From: Bryobacteraceae bacterium
GTDB taxonomy: Bacteria; Acidobacteriota; Terriglobia; Bryobacterales; Bryobacteraceae
NCBI GenBank assembly: GCA_025929455.1
Contig: JAICMB010000266.1
Span: forward strand, 1 to 5,429
Length of the DNA stretch: 5,429 nt
Direction of reading: 5' to 3'
Positions 1 through 5,334 of the stretch are shown here, piece after piece. The position numbers and the translations under genes are program-made. The notes beneath the pieces are model-generated. The model was not told where the DNA came from and did no database searches. It worked only from the letters and a program-made list of their open reading frames with translations. The stretch's first letter is position 1; every line of letters starts with the position of its first letter.

Positions 1-268
1 CGCGCCCGACCGCGGCATGCTGTTCGTCCACCCCGTCGCCGGACTTTGGAGTTATTGGATGTACCAGACGCTCATCCCTCTCGACATCGTCTGGCTGGAC
101 GACAACCACCGCATCGTCGAGATGTCCGACAACACGCCGCCGTGCAAAACCGCCGCCCACGCCTGCCCCACTTACGGCGGCACGAAAACCTCGCACTACG
201 TCCTGGAACTGCGCGCCGGAGAGGCGAAAAAGAACGGCCTCGAACTCGGCGACACCATTCGTTTTTGA
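1..268 (+). CDS. DUF192 family protein, C-terminal part (5' end outside window)
   Basis: The reading frame is open from base 2 to the TGA at 266-268 and gives the last 88 residues of a protein that begins before the window. It matches the DUF192 pattern from memory: a GMLFVHP segment, then WMYQTLIPLDIVWLD (family form roughly FWMKNTLIPLDIxFLD), a Pro-Pro-Cys stretch followed by a second Cys and CPTYGG, and the closing VLELRAGEAKKNGLELGD block. DUF192 proteins are small, usually about 120-170 residues, often exported or lipid-anchored, and have no firmly assigned biochemical role. The signal peptide, if any, would lie in the missing N-terminus. The ATG at 17 is internal, since the conserved block extends upstream of it (APDRGML). 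The gene ends 89 bases before the aminotransferase and need not be in its operon. Family assignment is quite sure; function is unknown. Confidence 0.87.
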   Translation, partial: APDRGMLFVHPVAGLWSYWMYQTLIPLDIVWLDDNHRIVEMSDNTPPCKTAAHACPTYGGTKTSHYVLELRAGEAKKNGLELGDTIRF

Positions 269-280
269 AGGCGCTTCAAA
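264..280. other. Perfect 7-bp inverted repeat over the DUF192 stop codon
   Basis: TTTGAAG (264-270) and CTTCAAA (274-280) are exact reverse complements with a 3-base GCG loop, and the left arm overlaps the TGA stop at 266-268. There is no T-run on the plus-strand downstream side (CACGCCC follows) and none on the minus-strand side (AAAAAC follows). It is therefore not a textbook intrinsic terminator. It could mark a transcript 3' end or be chance. Confidence 0.35.
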
Positions 281-333
281 CACGCCCGAACCCGCGTAAA
301 CACGATGTAAAATGCTCTGGCGCGGCGTCCCTC

Positions 334-342
334 TGCTATTCT
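334..342 (+). promoter_or_regulatory. Candidate extended -10 promoter for the aminotransferase-serA operon
   Basis: TGC followed by TATTCT (337-342) resembles an extended -10 element; the hexamer matches TATAAT at 4 of 6 positions. No -35-like hexamer is visible 16-18 bases upstream (GCTCTG lies at the 17-base position). Transcription would begin near base 349, about 9 bases before the ATG at 358, giving a very short leader. That fits the lack of any Shine-Dalgarno sequence there. A competing TAAAAT box lies at 308-313. Confidence 0.35.
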
Positions 343-357
343 GAAATTTATCCCGCC

Positions 358-1530
358 ATGCATATAAAGAAACAGCGATTGCTCACTCCCGGCCCAACGC
401 CTCTCTATCCGAAAGCGTTGTACGCCATGATGGGTTCGGATATCCATCACCGCACCGAAGACTTCCGCAAAGTTTACAGCTCGGTGGTGGCGGACCTGAA
501 AGAGGTACTCGGCACGAAGAACGACGTGATTCCGCTGGTCGCATCCGGTACCGGCGCGATGGAGGCCTCCGTTTCCAACCTGTTCTCGCCGGGCGACCCC
601 GTGATCGTGTGCTCCGCCGGAAAGTTTGGCGAGCGCTGGGCGGAGATTACCAAGGCCTACGGCCTTAACGTCACCGTGCTCAACGCCGAATATGGCGACG
701 CCGTCACTCCGGATCGCGTTGAAAAAGCGCTGAAGGACAACCCGGGCGCACGCGGCGTTTTCGTGCAGGCTTCGGAAACCTCCACCGGCGTGTCGCACGA
801 TGTGCGCACCATGGGCGGCATCGTGGCCAAGACGGACGCGATCTTCGTGATCGACGCGATCACCGGGCTCGGCACACAGCCGCTCGACATCGAAAGCTGG
901 GGTCTCGATGTCGTCATCGGCGGCTCTCAGAAAGCGTTCATGATTCCGCCCGGCCTCGCGTTCCTCGCCGTCAGCGAAAAGGCATGGAAGTTTAACGACA
1001 CCTCCAAGCTGCCACGTTACTACTTCAATCTGAAGAAGGAGCGCAAAAGCGCCGCCAGCGGCGAATCGAGCTGGACCCCCGCGACCTCGCTCATGCTGGG
1101 CCTCGCGGAAGCACTGAAGTACATCAAGACGCTCGGCATGAACAACCTCGTCGAGAACGCGCAGATGCTGGCTGGCGCTACGCGTTCGGCGGTCACCAAA
1201 CTGGGCCTGCAACTGTTCGCGCCGCACTCCCCGAGCGCAGCCGTCACCGCCGTGCGCGCGCCCGAGGGCATGGACTCGGGCATCATCGTGAAAGAGTTCC
1301 GCAACCGCTTCGGCTCCATCATCGCGAACGGCCAGGGCTCCATGAAGGGCCAGATCTTCCGCATCGCACACCTCGGCTACTTCGATTTCGCCGATCTGTT
1401 CGGCGTTGTTGCGGAGCTGGAAATTATTCTCGCGGCCAACGGCAAACATGTGAAATTCGGCAGCGGCGTCGCCGCCGTACAGGAAGCCTATGCCGAGCGT
1501 GCGCTGGCCAAGGAGGCGGCAACAGTCTAA
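358..1530 (+). CDS. Class V (alanine-glyoxylate type) PLP aminotransferase, probable phosphoserine aminotransferase
   Basis: Encodes 390 residues, the usual length for the alanine-glyoxylate/serine-pyruvate aminotransferase family (fold type I, class V, cytosolic). Visible signatures in order are the N-terminal LTPGPTPL (residues 9-16), HHRTEDF at 30-36, the SGTGAMEA phosphate-binding turn (63-70), ETSTGV (140-145), VIDAITGLG with Asp166 expected to contact the PLP ring nitrogen, GGSQKAF with Lys192 as the Schiff-base lysine, and FRIAHLGY (334-341) with Arg335 as the likely substrate-carboxylate arginine. The ATG at 358 puts the conserved start at residue 9. An in-frame ATG at 46 would add 104 residues overlapping the DUF192 gene and is rejected. 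No Shine-Dalgarno precedes 358. The stop is one base from the serA start. Inference from this coupling: it converts phosphohydroxypyruvate plus an amino donor to O-phosphoserine, replacing SerC. Alternatives are serine-glyoxylate, alanine-glyoxylate or aspartate transamination, which sequence alone does not exclude. Confidence 0.93.
   Translation: MHIKKQRLLTPGPTPLYPKALYAMMGSDIHHRTEDFRKVYSSVVADLKEVLGTKNDVIPLVASGTGAMEASVSNLFSPGDPVIVCSAGKFGERWAEITKAYGLNVTVLNAEYGDAVTPDRVEKALKDNPGARGVFVQASETSTGVSHDVRTMGGIVAKTDAIFVIDAITGLGTQPLDIESWGLDVVIGGSQKAFMIPPGLAFLAVSEKAWKFNDTSKLPRYYFNLKKERKSAASGESSWTPATSLMLGLAEALKYIKTLGMNNLVENAQMLAGATRSAVTKLGLQLFAPHSPSAAVTAVRAPEGMDSGIIVKEFRNRFGSIIANGQGSMKGQIFRIAHLGYFDFADLFGVVAELEIILAANGKHVKFGSGVAAVQEAYAERALAKEAATV
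1510..1516 (+). promoter_or_regulatory. Strong Shine-Dalgarno sequence upstream of serA, inside the aminotransferase gene
   Basis: AAGGAGG at 1510-1516 is a perfect anti-16S complement in the last codons of the aminotransferase gene. It sits 15 bases before the serA ATG at 1532, longer than the usual 5-9. No alternative start codon lies between it and 1532 in the serA frame. With the adjoining stop (TAA 1528-1530) and start, it suggests reinitiation or translational coupling. It could also be a by-product of the Lys-Glu codons. Confidence 0.45.
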
Positions 1531-1531
1531 G

Positions 1532-3100
1532 ATGCGCGTACTCGTTGCAGAACCGATGTCCCCCGCCGGCGTGAAGCTGCTGCAGGAGCAGGACGGCTGG
1601 GATGTGATCGTTTCGAATCCCAAGGAATACGCGTCGCACCTGGACGGCGCGGAGGCGTTGATCGTCCGCAGCGCCGTGAAGGTCAACGGCTCAGTTCTTG
1701 AAAACGCGCCACACCTGCGCGTTATCGGCCGTGCCGGCGTGGGCGTCGATAACGTCGACCTGAACGCGGCCACCGCCGCCGGCGTCATCGTCATGAATAC
1801 GCCCGGCGGCAACGCCGTGTCGGTAGCCGAACAGACCATGGCGTTCATGCTGAGCCTGGCGCGCTCGATTCCTCAGGCCAGTGCTTCCACCAAATCCGGC
1901 AAGTGGGAAAAGAAGAAGTTCATGGGCAACGAGCTGCGCGGCAAAACGCTCGGCATCGTGGGCCTGGGCAGTATCGGCCGCGAAGTCGCCCGGCGCGCGC
2001 GCGCGTTCGGCATGCGCATCGTCGCGTTCGATCCCTACGTCAATTCGCAAACGGCCAAGGACGTGGGGGTCGAGTTGGTGGACCTCAAAACCCTCTACGC
2101 GCAGAGTGACTACATCACCCTGCACACCGCGCTCACGCCGGAATCGCGGCAGATGCTCAACAAAGCCGCCTTCGATCAGATGAAGGACGGTGTGCGCGTC
2201 ATCAACTGCGCGCGTGGCGAGCTCATCGACGAAGCTTCGTTGCGGGACGCTATCGAATCCGGCAAGGTCGCCGGCGCCGCGCTCGACGTGTTCCAGAAGG
2301 AGCCGCCCGATCCTGAAAGCGCGCTGCTCAAGATGGACCGCGTCATCGCCACTCCGCATATCGGCGGCTCGACGGAAGAAGCGCAGGAGATCGTGGGCGT
2401 ACGTATCGCCGAGCAGGTTGTCGAATACCTGCGCAACGGCATCGCACTGAATGCTGTGAACATGCCTGCCCTCACGCCGGAACAGTTCCGCACGCTAGGG
2501 CCATATGTCGCGCTCGCCGAACGCCTCGGCACCTTCGCCTCGCATATCGCGCAAGGGAATCCCCGCAGCGTGCGCCTCACTTATCACGGCCGCATCGCGG
2601 AACAGAACACGCATCTGGTTCGCAACAGCGGCCTCGCCGGCGTCCTAAGCCGGTCCGTTTCGCAGAAAGCCAACGCGATTAACGCGATGCAGATTGCGCA
2701 AGACCGTGGGCTCGCCGTCGAAGAGCGCCACGATAAGCGCACCGGCCACATGGACACGGTGGTGCTGGAAGTGAAGACCGATCAGGGCACGACCACAGTC
2801 GAAGGCGCGGTGGTGCTCGATAAACCGCGTCTCATTCAGGTCGACGGCATCTACTGCGAAGCACCGCTCGAAGGCAACCTGACTTTCATCAAGAACCAGG
2901 ATGTCCCCGGCGTGATCGGCTACATCGGCAACGTGCTTGGTAAAAACGGCATCAACATCGCGACGTTCTCGCTCGGCCGGAGTCAGGCAGGCGCGGAGGC
3001 CATTTCTGTGGTCGAGACCGATCAGCCCGTGCCCGACAACGTGCTCAAGCAACTGCTCGAAAATCCGGCGCTCAAACTGGCGCGCTCCGTCCATTTCTAA
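1532..3100 (+). CDS. serA: D-3-phosphoglycerate dehydrogenase, long (type I) form
   Basis: Encodes 522 residues, close to the three-domain SerA of Mycobacterium tuberculosis (about 528). It catalyses NAD-dependent oxidation of 3-phosphoglycerate to 3-phosphohydroxypyruvate, the first step of serine synthesis. An N-terminal catalytic half (1-100) leads into a Rossmann domain with GLGSIG at 144-149 and Asp167 after the second strand, where the NAD ribose binds. The catalytic set is complete: Arg228 (NCARGELID), Glu257 (FQKEPP) and His276 (TPHIGGST). An allosteric substrate-binding (ASB) domain spans roughly 317-440 and a C-terminal ACT domain roughly 449-522. In the ACT domain, Asp457 and Asn475 align with serine contacts Asp463 and Asn481 of the M. 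tuberculosis enzyme, while Asn455 replaces its Tyr461, so serine feedback is plausible. ATG 1532 is chosen because MRVLVAEP is the normal family start; an upstream ATG at 1490 would add 14 unrelated residues inside the aminotransferase gene. Confidence 0.97.
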   Translation: MRVLVAEPMSPAGVKLLQEQDGWDVIVSNPKEYASHLDGAEALIVRSAVKVNGSVLENAPHLRVIGRAGVGVDNVDLNAATAAGVIVMNTPGGNAVSVAEQTMAFMLSLARSIPQASASTKSGKWEKKKFMGNELRGKTLGIVGLGSIGREVARRARAFGMRIVAFDPYVNSQTAKDVGVELVDLKTLYAQSDYITLHTALTPESRQMLNKAAFDQMKDGVRVINCARGELIDEASLRDAIESGKVAGAALDVFQKEPPDPESALLKMDRVIATPHIGGSTEEAQEIVGVRIAEQVVEYLRNGIALNAVNMPALTPEQFRTLGPYVALAERLGTFASHIAQGNPRSVRLTYHGRIAEQNTHLVRNSGLAGVLSRSVSQKANAINAMQIAQDRGLAVEERHDKRTGHMDTVVLEVKTDQGTTTVEGAVVLDKPRLIQVDGIYCEAPLEGNLTFIKNQDVPGVIGYIGNVLGKNGINIATFSLGRSQAGAEAISVVETDQPVPDNVLKQLLENPALKLARSVHF

Positions 3101-3107
3101 CCAGGTA

Positions 3108-3135
3108 GGCGGCCGGTCGCAGTTTGCCGGCTGCC
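3108..3135 (+). terminator. Stable GC-rich hairpin after serA, possible terminator
   Basis: GGCGGCCGGT (3108-3117) pairs with GCCGGCTGCC (3126-3135): a 10-bp stem, including two G-U wobbles, around an 8-base loop. It begins 7 bases after the serA stop. The following sequence is only weakly T-rich, with TTTT at 3147-3150, 11 bases beyond the stem. It may terminate imperfectly or protect the 3' end of the serine-operon transcript. Confidence 0.45.
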
Positions 3136-3176
3136 CGTTCCTAACCTTTTCTCACGCCGGATTTTGCGCTCTTGCG

Positions 3177-3185
3177 TGGTACCAT
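3177..3185 (+). promoter_or_regulatory. Candidate extended -10 promoter for the membrane glycosyltransferase gene
   Basis: TGG followed by TACCAT (3180-3185) resembles an extended -10 element, with 4 of 6 matches to TATAAT. Seventeen bases upstream lies CCGGAT (3157-3162), not a consensus -35 but nearly identical to the hexamer at the same spacing before the acetyltransferase gene. Transcription would begin near 3192, about 11 bases before the GTG at 3203. This would exclude the upstream in-frame TTG (3164) and GTG (3176) as starts. Confidence 0.3.
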
Positions 3186-3202
3186 TACGAACCGGACGCC
3201 CT

Positions 3203-4810
3203 GTGATTTCTGCTGTTCCAGAGCTTGCCAGAGCCCGGAGTACCATACGGCAGCGCCTCGGCGTGGTCGCGGAAGCGATTGAGCGCCACCCGGCGCCGGC
3301 TGTTCTCGCCATCTCGGCACTGTTCTGGCTTGCTGCGATTCCGTGTCTCATCCTTAAGCCGTTCTGGTATGACGAGATGTTCACGTACCACGTCTCGCGT
3401 CTGCCGGACATGCAGACAGTTTGGACGGCCCTCCGTCACGGCGCGGACCTGAATCCCCCTCTGTTTTACGCCATAGTCCGTGCCTCGCAGGCGATCTTCG
3501 GCCCCGCGGAACTAGGCACCCGCTTCCCCATGGCCGTAGGCATCTGGGTCATGGGTTTGGCCGTCTTCGCGTATCTCCGCCGCCGCGCCGGAACGAGCTT
3601 CGGTCTCGCCGCTATGGCGCTGCTTATGGTCCTGCCCGTTTTCAAGTACGCACACGAGGGCAGGCCATACGGCCTCGTATTGGGAGCTACGGCTCTAATG
3701 TTTTTGCTGTGGAGCCGCGCGACGGAGCCGGATTGCCCGCGGCGCGTTCTCTATCTGGCGGGTATCGCCGCGTGCGAAGCGCTTGCACTCGGCGTACACT
3801 GCTACGCGATCCTTCTTTTCGTACCCTTCGGCCTAGGCGAACTCGTGCGCCTCGTGCACCGGCGCCGCATCGACTGGCCCATGATGGCCGCATACGCGAT
3901 CGGCGCCTGGCCCATTGCTTTTTATATACCGCTCCGCAACGCCACCCTGACAGTCGTCAATAACAACCCGCTCTTTCACCCCCGCCTGGTCGGTTCCACC
4001 CTGGCGTTTTACGAGGAATACATTGGCAACTCGCTCGGATCTCTGTGCCTCGCCCTCCTCGCAACGCTGTTCGTGCTTTCTCTGCGTCAACAACAGGAGC
4101 GCCCCGCCTGGCGCGCGCCGCTGCATGAGCTCGCCGCCATGGTGGGATTCTGCGCCGCTCCGTTCGCCGCAACTCTGCTGGCTTTCGGCTACACGCATCT
4201 GTACCTCGAGCGCTACGGACTCATTGCCAACATCGGTTTTGCCTGCGGCGTCGGCCTTCTGCTTTATTACGTGTGCCACGGAGACCCTGTCCCGGCACGC
4301 TACGCCTGCCTCGCTTTCGTTCTGGCGTTCGTCGCTGTCGAAGCAAGGGATCTACGCGATATCCTGCGCCGCTGGACGGCCCTGACACCGCTCCCCGCAC
4401 CCGCCTCTTTCCTGCCCGACCAGCCCGAAGTCACGGCCGCGAACGGTTTGCCGATCGTGGTTAGCGGCCCGCACGACTACCTCGTCGCCGACCACTACGC
4501 CACCCCACCTGTCGCCGCACGCATCCGCTATCTCGACGATCCCGCTTCCGAAATGAAGTACACCAACACCAACCACATCGATGCCAGCCTTCCGCGCGAC
4601 GTACCGTGGTTTAAGCCCCGCAGCCGGATCGTTCCCTATGACACGTTCGTAAAACAGAATCCGCACTTCCTGCTCGCGATGTCGCAGCACGAACTGGAGT
4701 GGGTTCCGAAACGTCTGCACGACGAGGGCGCCACCATGAACGTCCGTTGGATCGCCGCGGACCACCTGCACATGCTCGTCGACGTCACCATGCCCCGGCA
4801 CAGTCAGTGA
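3203..4810 (+). CDS. GT39/ArnT-like (GT-C) integral membrane glycosyltransferase
   Basis: With GTG 3203 as start the product has 535 residues. After a basic N-terminal tail, hydrophobic segments occur near residues 33-52, 110-125, 132-148, 157-170, 183-208, 226-242, 279-294, 311-328, 342-358 and 366-381. A polar C-terminal region of about 150 residues follows and probably faces the periplasm. The first loop carries WYDE (55-58), the acidic pair typical of GT-C enzymes such as PMT and ArnT, then NPPL (84-87) and HEGRPYGL (151-158), also recurrent in GT39-like proteins. Family knowledge: such enzymes transfer a sugar from a polyprenyl-phosphate carrier to a protein, lipid or glycan outside the membrane; the acceptor cannot be read here. 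The start is uncertain: TTG 3164 or GTG 3176 would add 13 or 9 residues. No clear Shine-Dalgarno is seen. No polysaccharide or lipid-A genes are adjacent. It follows the serA hairpin and is probably a separate unit. Confidence 0.8.
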   Translation: MISAVPELARARSTIRQRLGVVAEAIERHPAPAVLAISALFWLAAIPCLILKPFWYDEMFTYHVSRLPDMQTVWTALRHGADLNPPLFYAIVRASQAIFGPAELGTRFPMAVGIWVMGLAVFAYLRRRAGTSFGLAAMALLMVLPVFKYAHEGRPYGLVLGATALMFLLWSRATEPDCPRRVLYLAGIAACEALALGVHCYAILLFVPFGLGELVRLVHRRRIDWPMMAAYAIGAWPIAFYIPLRNATLTVVNNNPLFHPRLVGSTLAFYEEYIGNSLGSLCLALLATLFVLSLRQQQERPAWRAPLHELAAMVGFCAAPFAATLLAFGYTHLYLERYGLIANIGFACGVGLLLYYVCHGDPVPARYACLAFVLAFVAVEARDLRDILRRWTALTPLPAPASFLPDQPEVTAANGLPIVVSGPHDYLVADHYATPPVAARIRYLDDPASEMKYTNTNHIDASLPRDVPWFKPRSRIVPYDTFVKQNPHFLLAMSQHELEWVPKRLHDEGATMNVRWIAADHLHMLVDVTMPRHSQ

Positions 4811-4842
4811 TCCGAAGATAGCTCGGATGCGGCGCCCCCGCG

Positions 4843-4851
4843 TGCTATAAC
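4843..4851 (+). promoter_or_regulatory. Candidate extended -10 promoter for the GNAT gene
   Basis: TGC followed by TATAAC (4846-4851), 5 of 6 matches to TATAAT with the TGn extension, is the best promoter-like match in the window. The -35 position at 17-base spacing reads TCGGAT (4823-4828), a poor match to TTGACA. Transcription would begin near 4858, only about 4 bases before the ATG at 4862, implying a near-leaderless message. Confidence 0.45.
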
Positions 4852-4853
4852 GT

Positions 4854-4857
4854 GAGG
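4854..4857 (+). promoter_or_regulatory. Short Shine-Dalgarno-like GAGG before the GNAT start
   Basis: GAGG at 4854-4857 lies 4 bases before the ATG at 4862, a close but usable spacing. If transcription begins near 4858, as the -10 element suggests, this motif would not be in the mRNA. The two readings therefore compete; the promoter or the ribosome site may be accidental. Confidence 0.35.
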
Positions 4858-4861
4858 AACC

Positions 4862-5314
4862 ATGCGGGAAGGCATAACCATCCGCCGCGCCCAACCGGGT
4901 GAGAACGACTCGGTGCAGGCGCTTGTACAGGCCATTGCGGATGAGACTTTTGCTTACCTATTTGCACCTCCTGTACCGATCGGAGAGGTTGATTGGCTCC
5001 CCTCTTGGCTGGCACTCTCGGGAGAAGATATCGTGGGTGTGACAATGACGCGGGATGAATGGGTCAGCGATTTGTGGGTCCGCCGCGACAGCCGCGGGTG
5101 TGGCGTCGGTGGGGCGCTACTGGCGCATGCCGAACATGAAATATGCAGCCGTGGGCACAACATACTTCGCCTTCGAGTGGTCAAATTGAATACTCGGGCC
5201 CTCGAGTTCTACCAAAATCACGGCTGGAGAGTTCAGCGTGAATTTCCGCATGAAAAGTTCGGCCATATGATGTTCGAGATGGCGAAATCGAGCGACCTAC
5301 CGCCTGTCGGTTAA
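4862..5314 (+). CDS. GNAT-family N-acetyltransferase
   Basis: A 150-residue single-domain protein of normal GNAT length. It opens with a beta-strand-like ITIRRAQPGE (5-14). Motif A, the acetyl-CoA pyrophosphate-binding turn, is LWVRRDSRGCGVGGALL (71-87), with the R-x-x-G-x-G core at Arg78, Gly81 and Gly83. Motif B is NTRALEFYQNHGW (110-122), in which Tyr117 is the usual general-acid position. GNAT enzymes transfer acetyl from acetyl-CoA to an amine on a small molecule, antibiotic or protein; the substrate cannot be told here. By hand count about 60 of 150 codons end in A or T (third-position GC near 60%), against 8 of the first 50 codons of serA. AGA, ATA and CTA codons appear. This points to a different history, possibly recent acquisition, or low expression. 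It lies 51 bases after the glycosyltransferase stop with its own candidate promoter, and converges on a minus-strand gene. Confidence 0.9.
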   Translation: MREGITIRRAQPGENDSVQALVQAIADETFAYLFAPPVPIGEVDWLPSWLALSGEDIVGVTMTRDEWVSDLWVRRDSRGCGVGGALLAHAEHEICSRGHNILRLRVVKLNTRALEFYQNHGWRVQREFPHEKFGHMMFEMAKSSDLPPVG

Positions 5315-5334
5315 CAAGTGTCCGCGACAGCCGC

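Noticed and set aside
305..344. ATG-TAA start-stop at 305-310 and a 10-codon mini-ORF at 312-344 before the aminotransferase, considered as a leader peptide
   Set aside because: No ribosome site precedes either, there is no run of serine or related codons, and no attenuator-like pair of alternative hairpins is visible. The candidate -10 also lies inside the mini-ORF.
46..357. N-terminal extension of the aminotransferase from an upstream in-frame ATG
   Set aside because: The extension is Arg- and Pro-rich, overlaps the DUF192 gene in another frame, and the family's conserved N-terminus begins just after ATG 358.
196..1848. A 550-codon open frame on the minus strand opposite the aminotransferase and serA start
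   Set aside because: It lies antisense to two well-identified genes, shows no recognisable domain, and is the expected shadow of GC-rich coding sequence with few stops in the opposite frame.
1993..2005. A 13-base alternating GC run inside serA
   Set aside because: It encodes the Arg-Ala-Arg-Ala stretch of a normal helix in a GC-rich gene. It could be a slippage site, but the frame is intact and nothing else marks it.
1691..2359. A 222-codon minus-strand open frame within serA
   Set aside because: The plus strand here encodes the complete SerA NAD-binding domain with all catalytic residues; the antisense product has no family features.
3421..3963. A 180-codon plus-strand open frame inside the glycosyltransferase gene
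   Set aside because: Its product is Arg/Pro-rich with no recognisable motif, while the main frame shows membrane segments and GT-C motifs across the same bases.
4811..4841. Short inverted repeats TCCGA/TCGGA (4811-4827) and GCGG/CCGC (4829-4841) after the glycosyltransferase stop
   Set aside because: Stems of 4-5 bp are expected by chance in GC-rich DNA, and no T-run follows.
5304..5330. Inverted repeat CTGTCG / CGACAG around the GNAT stop, considered as a bidirectional terminator between convergent genes
   Set aside because: Only a 6-bp stem with a 15-base loop and no T-run on either side; too weak to call.
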